Below, in pieces: positions 55,995 to 63,670 of a stretch of DNA of 64,000 bases. Position numbers and translations under genes: made by a program. The notes under the pieces were generated by a model. The model did not search any database, had not been told where the DNA came from, and was given only the letters and a program-made list of their open reading frames with translations. Origin of the DNA: DATEPR01 sp036273855 (GTDB lineage Bacteria > Actinomycetota > Actinomycetes > Mycobacteriales > Pseudonocardiaceae); NCBI GenBank assembly GCA_036273855.1, contig DASUGU010000139.1, positions 1-64,000 on the forward strand, in the 5' to 3' direction. Position 1 is the first letter of the stretch, and each line of letters opens with the position of its first letter.

Positions 55995-57734
55995 TCAGTC
56001 GTCGCCGCTCTCCCGGGCGGAATCGCCACCACCCACGGTGACCGGTTCCGGATGCCGCCGGCCGACGTGCGCTTCGATGCGCATTCGTTCGACCATGTGC
56101 GGGTAGTGCAGTTCGAACGCCGGCCGCTCGGAGCGGATGCGCGGCAGCTCGGTGAAGTTGTGTCGGGGCGGCGGGCAGGACGTGGCCCACTCCAGGGAGT
56201 TGCCGTAGCCCCACGGATCGTCGACCTCGACGACCTCGCCGTACCGGTAGGAGTGGAACACGTTGTAGATGAACGGCAGCACCGAGGCACCCAGCACGTA
56301 GGAACCGATCGTGGAGACCGTGTTGAGGGTGGTGAAGCCGTCGGATGGCAGGTAGTCCGCGTACCGGCGGGGCATGCCCTCCGCGCCCAGCCAGTGCTGA
56401 ACCAGGAACGTCAGGTGGAACCCGATGAACGTGGTCCAGAAGTGCAGCTTGCCCAACGGTTCGTTCATCATGCGGCCGGTCATCTTCGGGAACCAGAAGT
56501 AGATGCCGGCATAGGTGGCGAACACGATGGTGCCGAACAACACGTAGTGGAAGTGCGCCACCACGAAGTACGTGTCGGACACGTGGAAGTCGATCGCGGG
56601 CGCGGCCAGCAGCACACCGGTCAGGCCGCCGAACAGGAACGTGACGAGGAAGCCGACCGAGAACAGCATCGGTGTCTCGAACGTCAACTGGCCCTTCCAC
56701 ATCGTGCCGATCCAGTTGAAGAACTTCACACCGGTCGGGACCGCGATGAGGAACGTCATGAACGAGAAGAACGGCAGCAGCACCGCGCCGGTGGCGTACA
56801 TGTGGTGCGCCCACACCGTCACCGACAGGGCGGCGATGGACAGGGTCGCGTAGATCAGGCCGCGATAACCGAACAGCGGTTTACGCGAGAACACGGGGAA
56901 GATCTCCGACACGATGCCGAAGAACGGCAGCGCGACGATGTACACCTCGGGGTGCCCGAAGAACCAGAACAGGTGCTGCCACAGGATCACGCCGCCGTTG
57001 GCGGGGTCGAAGATGTGGGCGCCCAGGTGGCGGTCGGCCTCCAGGCCGAGCAGCGCGGCGGTCAGGATCGGGAACGCCAGCAGGATCAGGACGCTGGTGA
57101 CCAGGATGTTCCAGGTGAAGATCGGCATCCGGAACAGCGTCATGCCGGGGGCGCGCAGGCAGATGACCGTGGTGGTCATGTTGACGCCACCGAGGATCGT
57201 GCCCAGGCCGGAGACCACCAGACCGGTGATCCACAGGTCACCACCGACGCCCGGCGAGTGGATCGCGTCGGACAGCGGGGTGTAGGCGAACCAGCCGAAG
57301 TCGGCGGCGCCACCCGGGGTGAGGAAGCCGGACAGGACGATGAGGCCACCGAACACGTACAGCCAGTAGGAGAACGCGTTCAGCCTGGGGAACGCCACGT
57401 CCGGCGAACCGATCTGCAGCGGCAGGATGTAGTTCGCGAAGCCGAACAGGATCGGCGTCGCGTACAGCAGCAGCATGATCGTGCCGTGCATGGTGAACAG
57501 CTGGTTGTACTGCTCCTGTGACAGGAACTGCAGTCCCGGCCGGGCCAGCTCGGTGCGCATCAGCAGCGCCATCACACCGCCGACCAGGAAGAACCCGAAC
57601 GACGTGCTCAGGTACATGACGCCGAGCATCTTCGGGTCCGTCGTACGGAACATCCGCAGCAGGTACGAACCCTTGACCGACTCCCGCGCGGGATAGGGGC
57701 GCGTAGCGATCGGCTTCGGTGCCACTGCCGTCAC
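55995..57734 (-). CDS. ctaD: Cytochrome c oxidase subunit I (aa3 type)
   Basis: A 579-residue protein with 12 membrane helices. Heme and copper ligands are seen in FTMHGTIMLLLYATPILFG (His), WQHLFWFFGHPEVYIVALPF (His and Tyr of the Cu-B site), VWAHHMYATG (two His) and VVAHFHYVLFGTIVF (two His). It is the catalytic subunit of the terminal oxidase reducing O2 and pumping protons. AGGAGG precedes GTG 57734. The divergent region upstream has a 16-bp inverted repeat. Confidence 0.97.
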   Translation of the reverse strand: MTAVAPKPIATRPYPARESVKGSYLLRMFRTTDPKMLGVMYLSTSFGFFLVGGVMALLMRTELARPGLQFLSQEQYNQLFTMHGTIMLLLYATPILFGFANYILPLQIGSPDVAFPRLNAFSYWLYVFGGLIVLSGFLTPGGAADFGWFAYTPLSDAIHSPGVGGDLWITGLVVSGLGTILGGVNMTTTVICLRAPGMTLFRMPIFTWNILVTSVLILLAFPILTAALLGLEADRHLGAHIFDPANGGVILWQHLFWFFGHPEVYIVALPFFGIVSEIFPVFSRKPLFGYRGLIYATLSIAALSVTVWAHHMYATGAVLLPFFSFMTFLIAVPTGVKFFNWIGTMWKGQLTFETPMLFSVGFLVTFLFGGLTGVLLAAPAIDFHVSDTYFVVAHFHYVLFGTIVFATYAGIYFWFPKMTGRMMNEPLGKLHFWTTFIGFHLTFLVQHWLGAEGMPRRYADYLPSDGFTTLNTVSTIGSYVLGASVLPFIYNVFHSYRYGEVVEVDDPWGYGNSLEWATSCPPPRHNFTELPRIRSERPAFELHYPHMVERMRIEAHVGRRHPEPVTVGGGDSARESGDD

Positions 57735-57814
57735 GGTGCCTCCTGCTGTGACCGGATCATCCTTGGGCCCAGGCACCTGAGGGCACCCGAACCTGTTGCT
57801 CGTACGGGATCGTA

Positions 57815-57863
57815 GCCCTGGTCCGGGACCGGGCCGCGTTGGGCCATGGTCCCGGACCAGGGC
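57815..57863. repeat. Inverted repeat with 16-bp perfect arms upstream of ctaD
   Basis: GCCCTGGTCCGGGACC (57815-57830) and its exact reverse complement (57848-57863) are separated by 17 nt. It lies 80 nt before the ctaD start and 150 nt before the lipoprotein gene. Because both genes point away from it, it is not a simple terminator; a regulatory hairpin or protein-binding site for ctaD is possible. Confidence 0.75.
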
Positions 57864-58016
57864 AATCCTCCCGGCCCGCACCGGAAGTGACGGGCGTCAC
57901 CAGCGGCGATGTAGAGGGAGTGGCGTGACCACCTGCGACCGGCTGTGACGGTCGGCCTAGGCTGTGCCCCGCGCGTGTTCGGTAACGAAGTTCGGGCCGA
58001 GAGGGAAGAAACAGAC

Positions 58017-58688
58017 GTGCGTACAACCGCCATTCGGGGCACGGCCGCGGCCGTGCTGCTCAGCGCGACGGTCCTCGGCCTGGCAGGCTGCGTGAACGCC
58101 GAGAAGTCGGCACCACCCGGCGCGGGGGACAGCGTCTCCTACGGTCCGGCCGTCACCACGACGCAGTCGCCGACGCCGTCACCGTCGGTGAGCGGCAGTG
58201 CCAACCCGTCGACGTCGCAGGGCGCGACCACGGCGGCCCAGACGGCCGACCACCACAACGCGGCCGACGTCACGTTCGCCAAGCAGGCCCTGCTGCTGCG
58301 CCAGCAGGCGGTCAGCCTGGCGAACGCGGCCGGCAGCAGCAGCGTCAGCTCCCAGGTCAAGGCCCTGGCCGCCCAGATCAGCAGGGACCCGGTGGCCACC
58401 GGCACGCTCACCACCTGGCTGACCGGCTGGAACCAGACCGTGCCCACGCCCGCCACCCAGCAGGTGAAGGGTGTGCTGACCATCAGCCAGCTGCACCAGG
58501 TCACGTCGGCCCAGGGCACCTCCTTCGACATGCAGTGGTTGCAGTACATGAAGGCCAACCTCGCGTCGGCCCGCCAGGTGGTGGCCGCCGAGCAGGCGCA
58601 CGGCGCCAACGGCCAGGCCAGGCAACTGGCCAAGCAGTGGGCCGGTTTGCTCACCACGGAGTCGGCGAAGCTCAGCGCGATTGACTGA
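58017..58688 (+). CDS. Secreted lipoprotein, DUF4142/DUF305-like
   Basis: A 223-residue protein: lipobox LAGC with the lipid-attached Cys at residue 25, a Ser/Thr/Pro-rich linker (TTTQSPTPSPSVSGSANPST), then a helical domain with ADVTFAKQALLLRQQAVSLA and SSVSSQVKALAAQISRD, like DUF4142/DUF305 four-helix proteins. It sits on the outer face of the membrane. Function is unknown. The GTG start is preceded by GAGGGAAG; 8 nt overlap with the next gene. Confidence 0.8.
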   Translation: MRTTAIRGTAAAVLLSATVLGLAGCVNAEKSAPPGAGDSVSYGPAVTTTQSPTPSPSVSGSANPSTSQGATTAAQTADHHNAADVTFAKQALLLRQQAVSLANAAGSSSVSSQVKALAAQISRDPVATGTLTTWLTGWNQTVPTPATQQVKGVLTISQLHQVTSAQGTSFDMQWLQYMKANLASARQVVAAEQAHGANGQARQLAKQWAGLLTTESAKLSAID

Positions 58689-59511
58689 CCCGGTCGCGGC
58701 GGCCGTCGAGGTAGCCGCGGCGCACGGCGTGCGGTGCACCGAGCCGGTGGTGCTGCGGGACGGGTCGAACGTGCTGGTGCATCTGGCACCGGCGCCGGTG
58801 GTGGCACGGGTGGCGGGGCTGACCGCTCGGGTCCGCCCGGCGGTCGCGGCGCATCTGGCCAGGGATGTCGCGCTGGCCGGCTGGTTGGCCGGTCGTGGTG
58901 TGCCGGTGGTGGCGCCCAGCGGTGAACTGCCCGCCGGTCCACACCTGCGGGCCGGTCGGGTGTTGACGTTCTGGACGTACGTGTCGCACGATCCCGGCCA
59001 TGTCTGGCGGCCGGCCGAGTTCGGTCCGCTGCTGGCCGAGTTGCACGCGGTGATGGCGGACTACCCGGGCGAGTTGCCCACCGACTCACTGCTGTCCGAC
59101 GTGCCGCTCGCGGTGAATTACCTGCGTTCGGTGGGCGACACCGTATTGCCGGACGCCCTCATCGAGGATGCTGCCAAGTTGACGTTGACCGGGCGGGCCG
59201 TGCCGCTGCACGGGGACGCGCATCCGGGGAACCTGCTGGCCACAGCGGACGGACCGGTGTGGACGGACTTCGAGGACACCTGGCGCGGCCCGGTGGAGTG
59301 GGATCTGGCGTGCCTGGCGGCGACCGGCCGGCTGGACGGCCCGGCCGCGGTGGCGGCGTATCCCCACGATCCGGCTGCGCTGGGCCCCTTCCCGGCGGCG
59401 CGGCGACTGCACGGTCTGGTCTGGTCGGCGGTGTTCCACCACCACTTCCCCACCCCCGAACGCCGGACCGATCTCCTGGCCCGGCTGGCGGAGTGGCGTC
59501 ACACGCCCTGA
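58681..59511 (+). CDS. Aminoglycoside phosphotransferase-family protein
   Basis: A 276-residue protein kinase-like fold: the ATP-binding N-lobe GSNVLVHLAPAPVVARVA, catalytic loop VPLHGDAHPGNLLATA (HGDxHPGN) and metal-binding Asp in PVWTDFEDTWRGPVEWDLAC. Such enzymes phosphorylate aminoglycosides or unrelated small alcohols; the natural substrate is not clear. The start codon is TTG 58681, lying in the last codons of the lipoprotein gene. The 3' end overlaps the convergent DUF998 gene by 13 nt. Confidence 0.88.
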   Translation: MTDPVAAAVEVAAAHGVRCTEPVVLRDGSNVLVHLAPAPVVARVAGLTARVRPAVAAHLARDVALAGWLAGRGVPVVAPSGELPAGPHLRAGRVLTFWTYVSHDPGHVWRPAEFGPLLAELHAVMADYPGELPTDSLLSDVPLAVNYLRSVGDTVLPDALIEDAAKLTLTGRAVPLHGDAHPGNLLATADGPVWTDFEDTWRGPVEWDLACLAATGRLDGPAAVAAYPHDPAALGPFPAARRLHGLVWSAVFHHHFPTPERRTDLLARLAEWRHTP

Positions 59512-60251
59512 TCGGGGACGAGCTTGCGGCGGACCGACGCGCGGTGCGACCACAGGGCCAGCACCACCAGGATGATGATGTCCAGGCCGCCCATCAGCCG
59601 CTCCACCAGGCCGGTGGGCACGTCCAGGCCGGGCGAGTGGGTCATCCGGATCACGAAGAACGAGACCACGAACGGCAGGAAGCACGGGATCGAGACCAGC
59701 GCGAGGACCTGCGTGGTCCACGCCCACCGGCGCCAGGCCGGGTCGCGGCGGTGCTGCCAGCCGATCACCATGCCGGCCACGGGCAGGCAGACGCAGGCGG
59801 CGGCGGTCGCGTAGAGGTGGATGGCACCGCGCAGGCTCTGCGCGCCGATGTTGGGGTCCTTGGTGAAGCTGGCGATGCCGACCAGGCAGACGCACCAGCC
59901 GATCATCAGCACAAAGGTGGCTCGTCCCTTGACGACGCCGTGCATGGCCATCTTCACCAGCACGGCGACCGAGCCGACGCTGAGCACGTCCAGTGCGGTG
60001 TCGAACACCCAGCCGTCCGGGCGGACGCCGTAGTCGCTGAGCATGCCGGTGATCGGGTTGACGCCGCCCCAGCCGGGCAACAGGTGCAGGCCGACGACCA
60101 TGATCGTGGCCAGCGCGACGGCGAGCAGGGCGAACGGGACCAGCAGCTGATTTCCCAACCACGCGAGTCGGCGGGCGATCGACAGTGACGGTGGGTCGTC
60201 GACCGTGTCGATCAGTCCCACTTCCCCGGCCAGCGTTGGCTCCCCCTGCAT
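59499..60251 (-). CDS. DUF998 family integral membrane protein
   Basis: A 250-residue protein with six membrane helices: LLVPFALLAVALATIMVVGL, the family loop GVNPITGMLSDYGVRPDGWV, LSVGSVAVLVKMAMHGVV, ATAAACVCLPVAGMVIGW and the C-terminal ERLMGGLDIIILVVLALWS. No function is established. ATG 60251 has GGGAGG in front; the longer frame upstream is not needed. Confidence 0.85.
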   Translation of the reverse strand: MQGEPTLAGEVGLIDTVDDPPSLSIARRLAWLGNQLLVPFALLAVALATIMVVGLHLLPGWGGVNPITGMLSDYGVRPDGWVFDTALDVLSVGSVAVLVKMAMHGVVKGRATFVLMIGWCVCLVGIASFTKDPNIGAQSLRGAIHLYATAAACVCLPVAGMVIGWQHRRDPAWRRWAWTTQVLALVSIPCFLPFVVSFFVIRMTHSPGLDVPTGLVERLMGGLDIIILVVLALWSHRASVRRKLVPDQGV

Positions 60252-60408
60252 GACGCCTCCCTGTCGGCTGGACCCCTGTGGCGTGGTCGGACCCCAGTCT
60301 TGATCAGGTACCCCGTTTCCGACCATCCAGCTGACACCCCGACGCATGGTGGGGCCAACCACACCCTGGCCAGCCGGCCGCCCCACAGTCAGCTGTAAGG
60401 GCCAGACA

Positions 60409-60579
60409 TTACCGGACCACGTGCAGGACGACTGTCCGATTCGGTTGGCGCGCCGGGCGCTGCCACCACGCCCGGTGCTGGGTGAGTCGCTTGGCCAGCC
60501 GGGCGCGTTCGGCGGCGGCGATGAGCTGCTAGTGGTGGTCGTTGACCTGGGCCCGGAGGGCGCTGAGCGAGCTGTTCAT
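60409..60579 (-). pseudogene. Tiny gene of 56 codons interrupted by an in-frame TAG
   Basis: From ATG 60579 the frame reads MNSSLSALRAQVNDHH, then TAG (60529-60531), then continues in the same frame as QLIAAAERARLAKRLTQHRA and WWQRPARQPNRTVVLHVVR to TAA 60409-60411. Actinomycetes carry small basic proteins with a helical QLIAAAERARLAK segment, so the frame is probably a former gene hit by a CAG/TAC-to-TAG change. A strong AT-rich dyad lies just upstream. Readthrough cannot be ruled out. Confidence 0.55.
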
Positions 60580-60592
60580 GTGTAACAACATA

Positions 60593-60632
60593 TCCTTAGC
60601 AAGAGTCTTTGCACAAGACTTCTTGCTAAGGA
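60593..60632. promoter_or_regulatory. AT-rich long inverted repeat between tiny gene and pucR
   Basis: TCCTTAGCAAGA-GTCTT (60593-60609) pairs with AAGAC-T-TCTTGCTAAGGA (60615-60632), loop TGCAC, with one bulged T. It is much richer in A+T than the surroundings. It lies 23 nt after the pucR stop (possible terminator) and 13 nt before the ATG of the tiny gene (possible operator, CTTAGCAAG/CTTGCTAAG half-sites). Confidence 0.7.
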
Positions 60633-60655
60633 AGTTTTGCTCAAGAGTTCCTGAG

Positions 60656-62191
60656 TCAGTCCTCCGCCCGGAGCGCCAGGTAGACGTCCACCCGCTGGCG
60701 GAAGTCGGACAGGTCGGCGCCGGTCAGCTCCTCCACCCGGCTGATCCGGTACCGCAACGTGTTGACGTGCACGTGCAGCCGCTCCGCCGCCTTGGCCCAG
60801 GAACCGGAGCAGTCCAGGAACACGGTCAGGGTCGCGACGAGGGCACCGCCGTGCTCGGCGTCGTAGTCGAACACCCGGCCCAGCACCCTGCGACGCAGCG
60901 CGGCGCGCAGTTCGTCGGGCACGCCGGCCAGCAGCAACTGGTGCACCGCCACCTCGTCACCGGCCACCACCCGGGTCGTGCCGCGCTGCCGTTCGCCCAG
61001 CTCCCGAGCGTGTCTGGCCTCCTGGACCGCGCCGCGCAGGTCGTCGGTGGCCGCGACCGAACTGATCCCGACCACCACCCGGCCGCCGCCCAGCGCCGGT
61101 TCCAGCAGCCGCAGCGCGGCGGCGGCCCGGGCAGCCAGGTCGGCGTCGGACTCGCTGTTCGCCGGCAACAGCCCGTACGCCTGCCCGTCCACCACGCCGA
61201 CCAGGCCCGGCCGGTCGACGGGTCGCACGGTGGCGACCAGTTCGGCGAGCACCGACGCGGCGCGGCCGGGCGGGCCGCCGGGTGCGGACGCGGCCAGCAC
61301 CCGCAGCGGCCGGTACAGGTCGAGGCCGCCGGCCAGCGCGGTGGCCGCGATCTCCGCCGGCCGGGCGGTACCGGCCAGCACGGCGCCCAGCACGGTGGCC
61401 GCGACCTGGTCGGCGAACCGCCTGCCCTCCAGTTCGCGCCTGCGTTGCAGCCCGAGCAGCCCGACCAGTTCGGCGACGATCTCGTCCCTCGGTTCGGCAG
61501 GGCGGATCGAGCCGCCGACCGCGAGGAACCAGCGGGTGACGTCGGCCCCGCCGGTGTCGGGCACCGGCAGCAGGGTCACCGGGTCCGGGCCGCGCACGAA
61601 CCGGGGCCGGCCGTGGGTGGCCAGGAACTCCCTGACCAGCACCGGAAGCCGCTCGGCCGGCAGCTCCCGGCCGCTGGTCGCGACCACCCGGCCCAGCGGG
61701 GTGAGCACCCAGCAGGGCGCGTCCAGCTCCACACCGGCCATGGCGAGCAGCTCCCCCAGCTCCGCACCGCCCGCCGCGGCCGACATCAGCCTGCCGGGAT
61801 GCGCGCGGCCGGCGCGTTCGGCGGCCAGCGCGATGCCGACCCGCTCGATGACGTCGGCGAACGACAGGTCGACCGACGCCTCCAGCAGCGGTACGCCCAG
61901 GCGGACGCACTCGTCGACCAGGATCGGCGGGATCACGCCGGTATCCGCGTCGCAGGCGACCAGCGCGGCGACCCCCCGGTCGGCCAGTGCCGTGACGAAC
62001 GGCGGCACGTCGTCCGGGGTACGCAGCCAGAGCAGCCCGGTGAGCACCAGCTCGCCACCGGACAGGAACCGGCCCGGATCGGACAGTTCGGTCCCGTAGA
62101 TCCGGCTGATCTCGCGGCTGAGCAGGTCCGCGCCGGCGCGGATCGTCAACCGCAGTTCCGGCATGTCCAGCACGGTGTGGACCGAGACCAT
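60656..62191 (-). CDS. pucR: PucR-family transcriptional regulator
   Basis: A 511-residue protein: N-terminal PucR domain (VLDMPELRLTIRAGADLLSR, LGVPLLEASVDLSFADVIER), a central GGDEF-like/CdaR region, and the C-terminal helix-turn-helix (TLTVFLDCSGSWAKAAERLH, VHVNTLRYRISRVEELTGAD). PucR regulators activate purine-degradation genes, which lie divergently here (xanthine dehydrogenase). The ATG is 6 nt after TAGACT (leaderless type). Confidence 0.93.
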   Translation of the reverse strand: MVSVHTVLDMPELRLTIRAGADLLSREISRIYGTELSDPGRFLSGGELVLTGLLWLRTPDDVPPFVTALADRGVAALVACDADTGVIPPILVDECVRLGVPLLEASVDLSFADVIERVGIALAAERAGRAHPGRLMSAAAGGAELGELLAMAGVELDAPCWVLTPLGRVVATSGRELPAERLPVLVREFLATHGRPRFVRGPDPVTLLPVPDTGGADVTRWFLAVGGSIRPAEPRDEIVAELVGLLGLQRRRELEGRRFADQVAATVLGAVLAGTARPAEIAATALAGGLDLYRPLRVLAASAPGGPPGRAASVLAELVATVRPVDRPGLVGVVDGQAYGLLPANSESDADLAARAAAALRLLEPALGGGRVVVGISSVAATDDLRGAVQEARHARELGERQRGTTRVVAGDEVAVHQLLLAGVPDELRAALRRRVLGRVFDYDAEHGGALVATLTVFLDCSGSWAKAAERLHVHVNTLRYRISRVEELTGADLSDFRQRVDVYLALRAED

Positions 62192-62197
62192 CGACCG

Positions 62198-62203
62198 AGT
62201 CTA
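62198..62203 (-). promoter_or_regulatory. -10 box TAGACT of pucR, leaderless type
   Basis: On the minus strand TAGACT is followed by 6 nt and then ATG 62191. Confidence 0.55.
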
Positions 62204-62213
62204 GAACCTCGAG

Positions 62214-62231
62214 TTTGGATGAACCTCCAAA
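62214..62231. promoter_or_regulatory. Inverted repeat TTTGGA-N6-TCCAAA between pucR and xanthine dehydrogenase genes
   Basis: A perfect dyad of 6-bp arms lies 23 nt before the pucR start and 97 nt before the xanthine dehydrogenase genes; it is a likely binding site of PucR for activation and autoregulation. Confidence 0.55.
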
Positions 62232-62327
62232 TGAGCCGCGGTATCGCAGGGTGCTTTCGTGTGGCGCCGCCGTAGCCCACCCGACCAGGGTTGACGTGTA
62301 CTGGCTCACAACGAGAGGAGGCGGTGG

Positions 62328-63212
62328 GTGGAGTTCCTACGCCCCGGCACCTGGGCCGACGCGCTGGCGGCCAAGGCCGAGCACCCGGACGCCGTGCCGA
62401 TCGCGGGCGGCACCGACGTGATGGTCGAGCTGAACTTCGACCACCGCCGCCCGCCCGCGCTGCTGGACCTCACCCGCGTCGCCGAACTGGCCGAGTGGGA
62501 GCTGTCGGACGGCAGGATCCGGCTGGGTGCCGGCGTGCCGTACACCCGGATCATCACCGAGTTGGGCGGGCGACTGCCCGGCCTGGCGATGGCCAGCCGC
62601 ACGGTCGGTTCGCCGCAGATCCGCAACCGGGGCACGGTCGGCGGCAACCTGGGCACGTCCTCCCCCGCCGGTGACGCGCATCCCGCCCTGCTGGCCTGCG
62701 ACGCCGACGTCGAACTGGCCTCGGTACGGGGTACCCGGACCGTGCCGATCGCCGAGTTCTACACCGGGGTGAAACGCAACGTCCTGGCACCGGACGAGCT
62801 GATCGCCGGGGTGCACCTGGCCCCGGCCCGGGGGCCGCAGCAGTTCTCGAAGGTCGGAACGCGCAACGCGATGGTGATCGCCGTGTGCGCGTTCGGACTT
62901 TCCCTTGATCCGACCGAGGGGCGGGTGGGCGCCGCGATCGGCTCCGCGGCGCCCACCCCGAGGCATGCCGCCGACGCCGAGGCGTTCCTGTCCGGCGAAC
63001 TGGCGGAGCACAACAGGTGGCAGTCGCCGGAACCGCTGCCGGACGCCGTCGTCCGCCGGTTCGGCGACCTGGTCGCGTCGGCGGCGGCGCCGATCGACGA
63101 CGTGCGGGGCAGCGCCGACTACCGCAGGCACGCGCTGGCGGTGCTGGCCCGGCGGACGCTGGGCTGGGCATGGCAGGACTACCGGGAAGGGGACTGGCCG
63201 GCATGCGCCTGA
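62328..63212 (+). CDS. Xanthine dehydrogenase, FAD-binding subunit
   Basis: A 294-residue protein. The FAD pyrophosphate loop is AVPIAGGTDVMVELN and the second site SPQIRNRGTVGGNLGTSSPA, both typical of XdhB/CoxM-like subunits; the C-terminal domain (RGPQQFSKVGTRNAMVIAV, GAAIGSAAPTPRHA) is complete. It passes electrons from the iron-sulfur subunit to NAD. The GTG start follows GAGAGGAGG. It overlaps the next gene by 10 nt. Confidence 0.92.
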   Translation: MEFLRPGTWADALAAKAEHPDAVPIAGGTDVMVELNFDHRRPPALLDLTRVAELAEWELSDGRIRLGAGVPYTRIITELGGRLPGLAMASRTVGSPQIRNRGTVGGNLGTSSPAGDAHPALLACDADVELASVRGTRTVPIAEFYTGVKRNVLAPDELIAGVHLAPARGPQQFSKVGTRNAMVIAVCAFGLSLDPTEGRVGAAIGSAAPTPRHAADAEAFLSGELAEHNRWQSPEPLPDAVVRRFGDLVASAAAPIDDVRGSADYRRHALAVLARRTLGWAWQDYREGDWPACA

Positions 63213-63670
63213 ACGTGACGGTGAACTCGGAGCACCGGACGGCGGACGACGTGTGGGCCGGGGAGAGCCTGCTGTACGTGTTGCGCGAACGCCTCGGCCT
63301 GCCCGGCTCCAAGAACGCCTGCGAGCAGGGCGAATGCGGGTCGTGCACGGTCTACCTGGACGGCACCCCGGTGTGCGCGTGCCTGGTCGCGGCCGGCCAG
63401 GCGGAGGGTCGCGAGGTGCGGACCGTGGAAGGGCTGGCCGATGGCGACGCGCTGGACCCGGTCCAGGAGGCGTTCGTCGCGGCGGGCGCCGTGCAGTGCG
63501 GGTTCTGCACGCCGGGCCTGATCGTGGCGACCCACGACCTGCTGCGCCGCGTGCCCCGGCCCAGTGACGAGGAGATCCGCGAGTCACTGGCCGGGAACCT
63601 GTGCCGCTGCACCGGATACGAGAAGATCCTGGACGCCGTGCGACAGGCCGCGGCGCGGGTGAACGCATGA
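63203..63670 (+). CDS. Xanthine dehydrogenase, 2Fe-2S subunit
   Basis: A 155-residue protein. The plant-type [2Fe-2S] cluster is carried by CEQGECGSC and the downstream PVCAC; the second cluster by VQCGFCTPGLIVAT and NLCRCTGYEKIL. Both are complete. It relays electrons from the molybdenum subunit, which should lie further right. ATGA overlap with the amidohydrolase gene. Confidence 0.94.
   Translation: MRLNVTVNSEHRTADDVWAGESLLYVLRERLGLPGSKNACEQGECGSCTVYLDGTPVCACLVAAGQAEGREVRTVEGLADGDALDPVQEAFVAAGAVQCGFCTPGLIVATHDLLRRVPRPSDEEIRESLAGNLCRCTGYEKILDAVRQAAARVNA

Noticed and set aside
54339..57521. Open frame of 1060 codons on the + strand
   Set aside because: Antisense shadow of serB and ctaD, rich in Arg/Gly/His/Gln without any domain.
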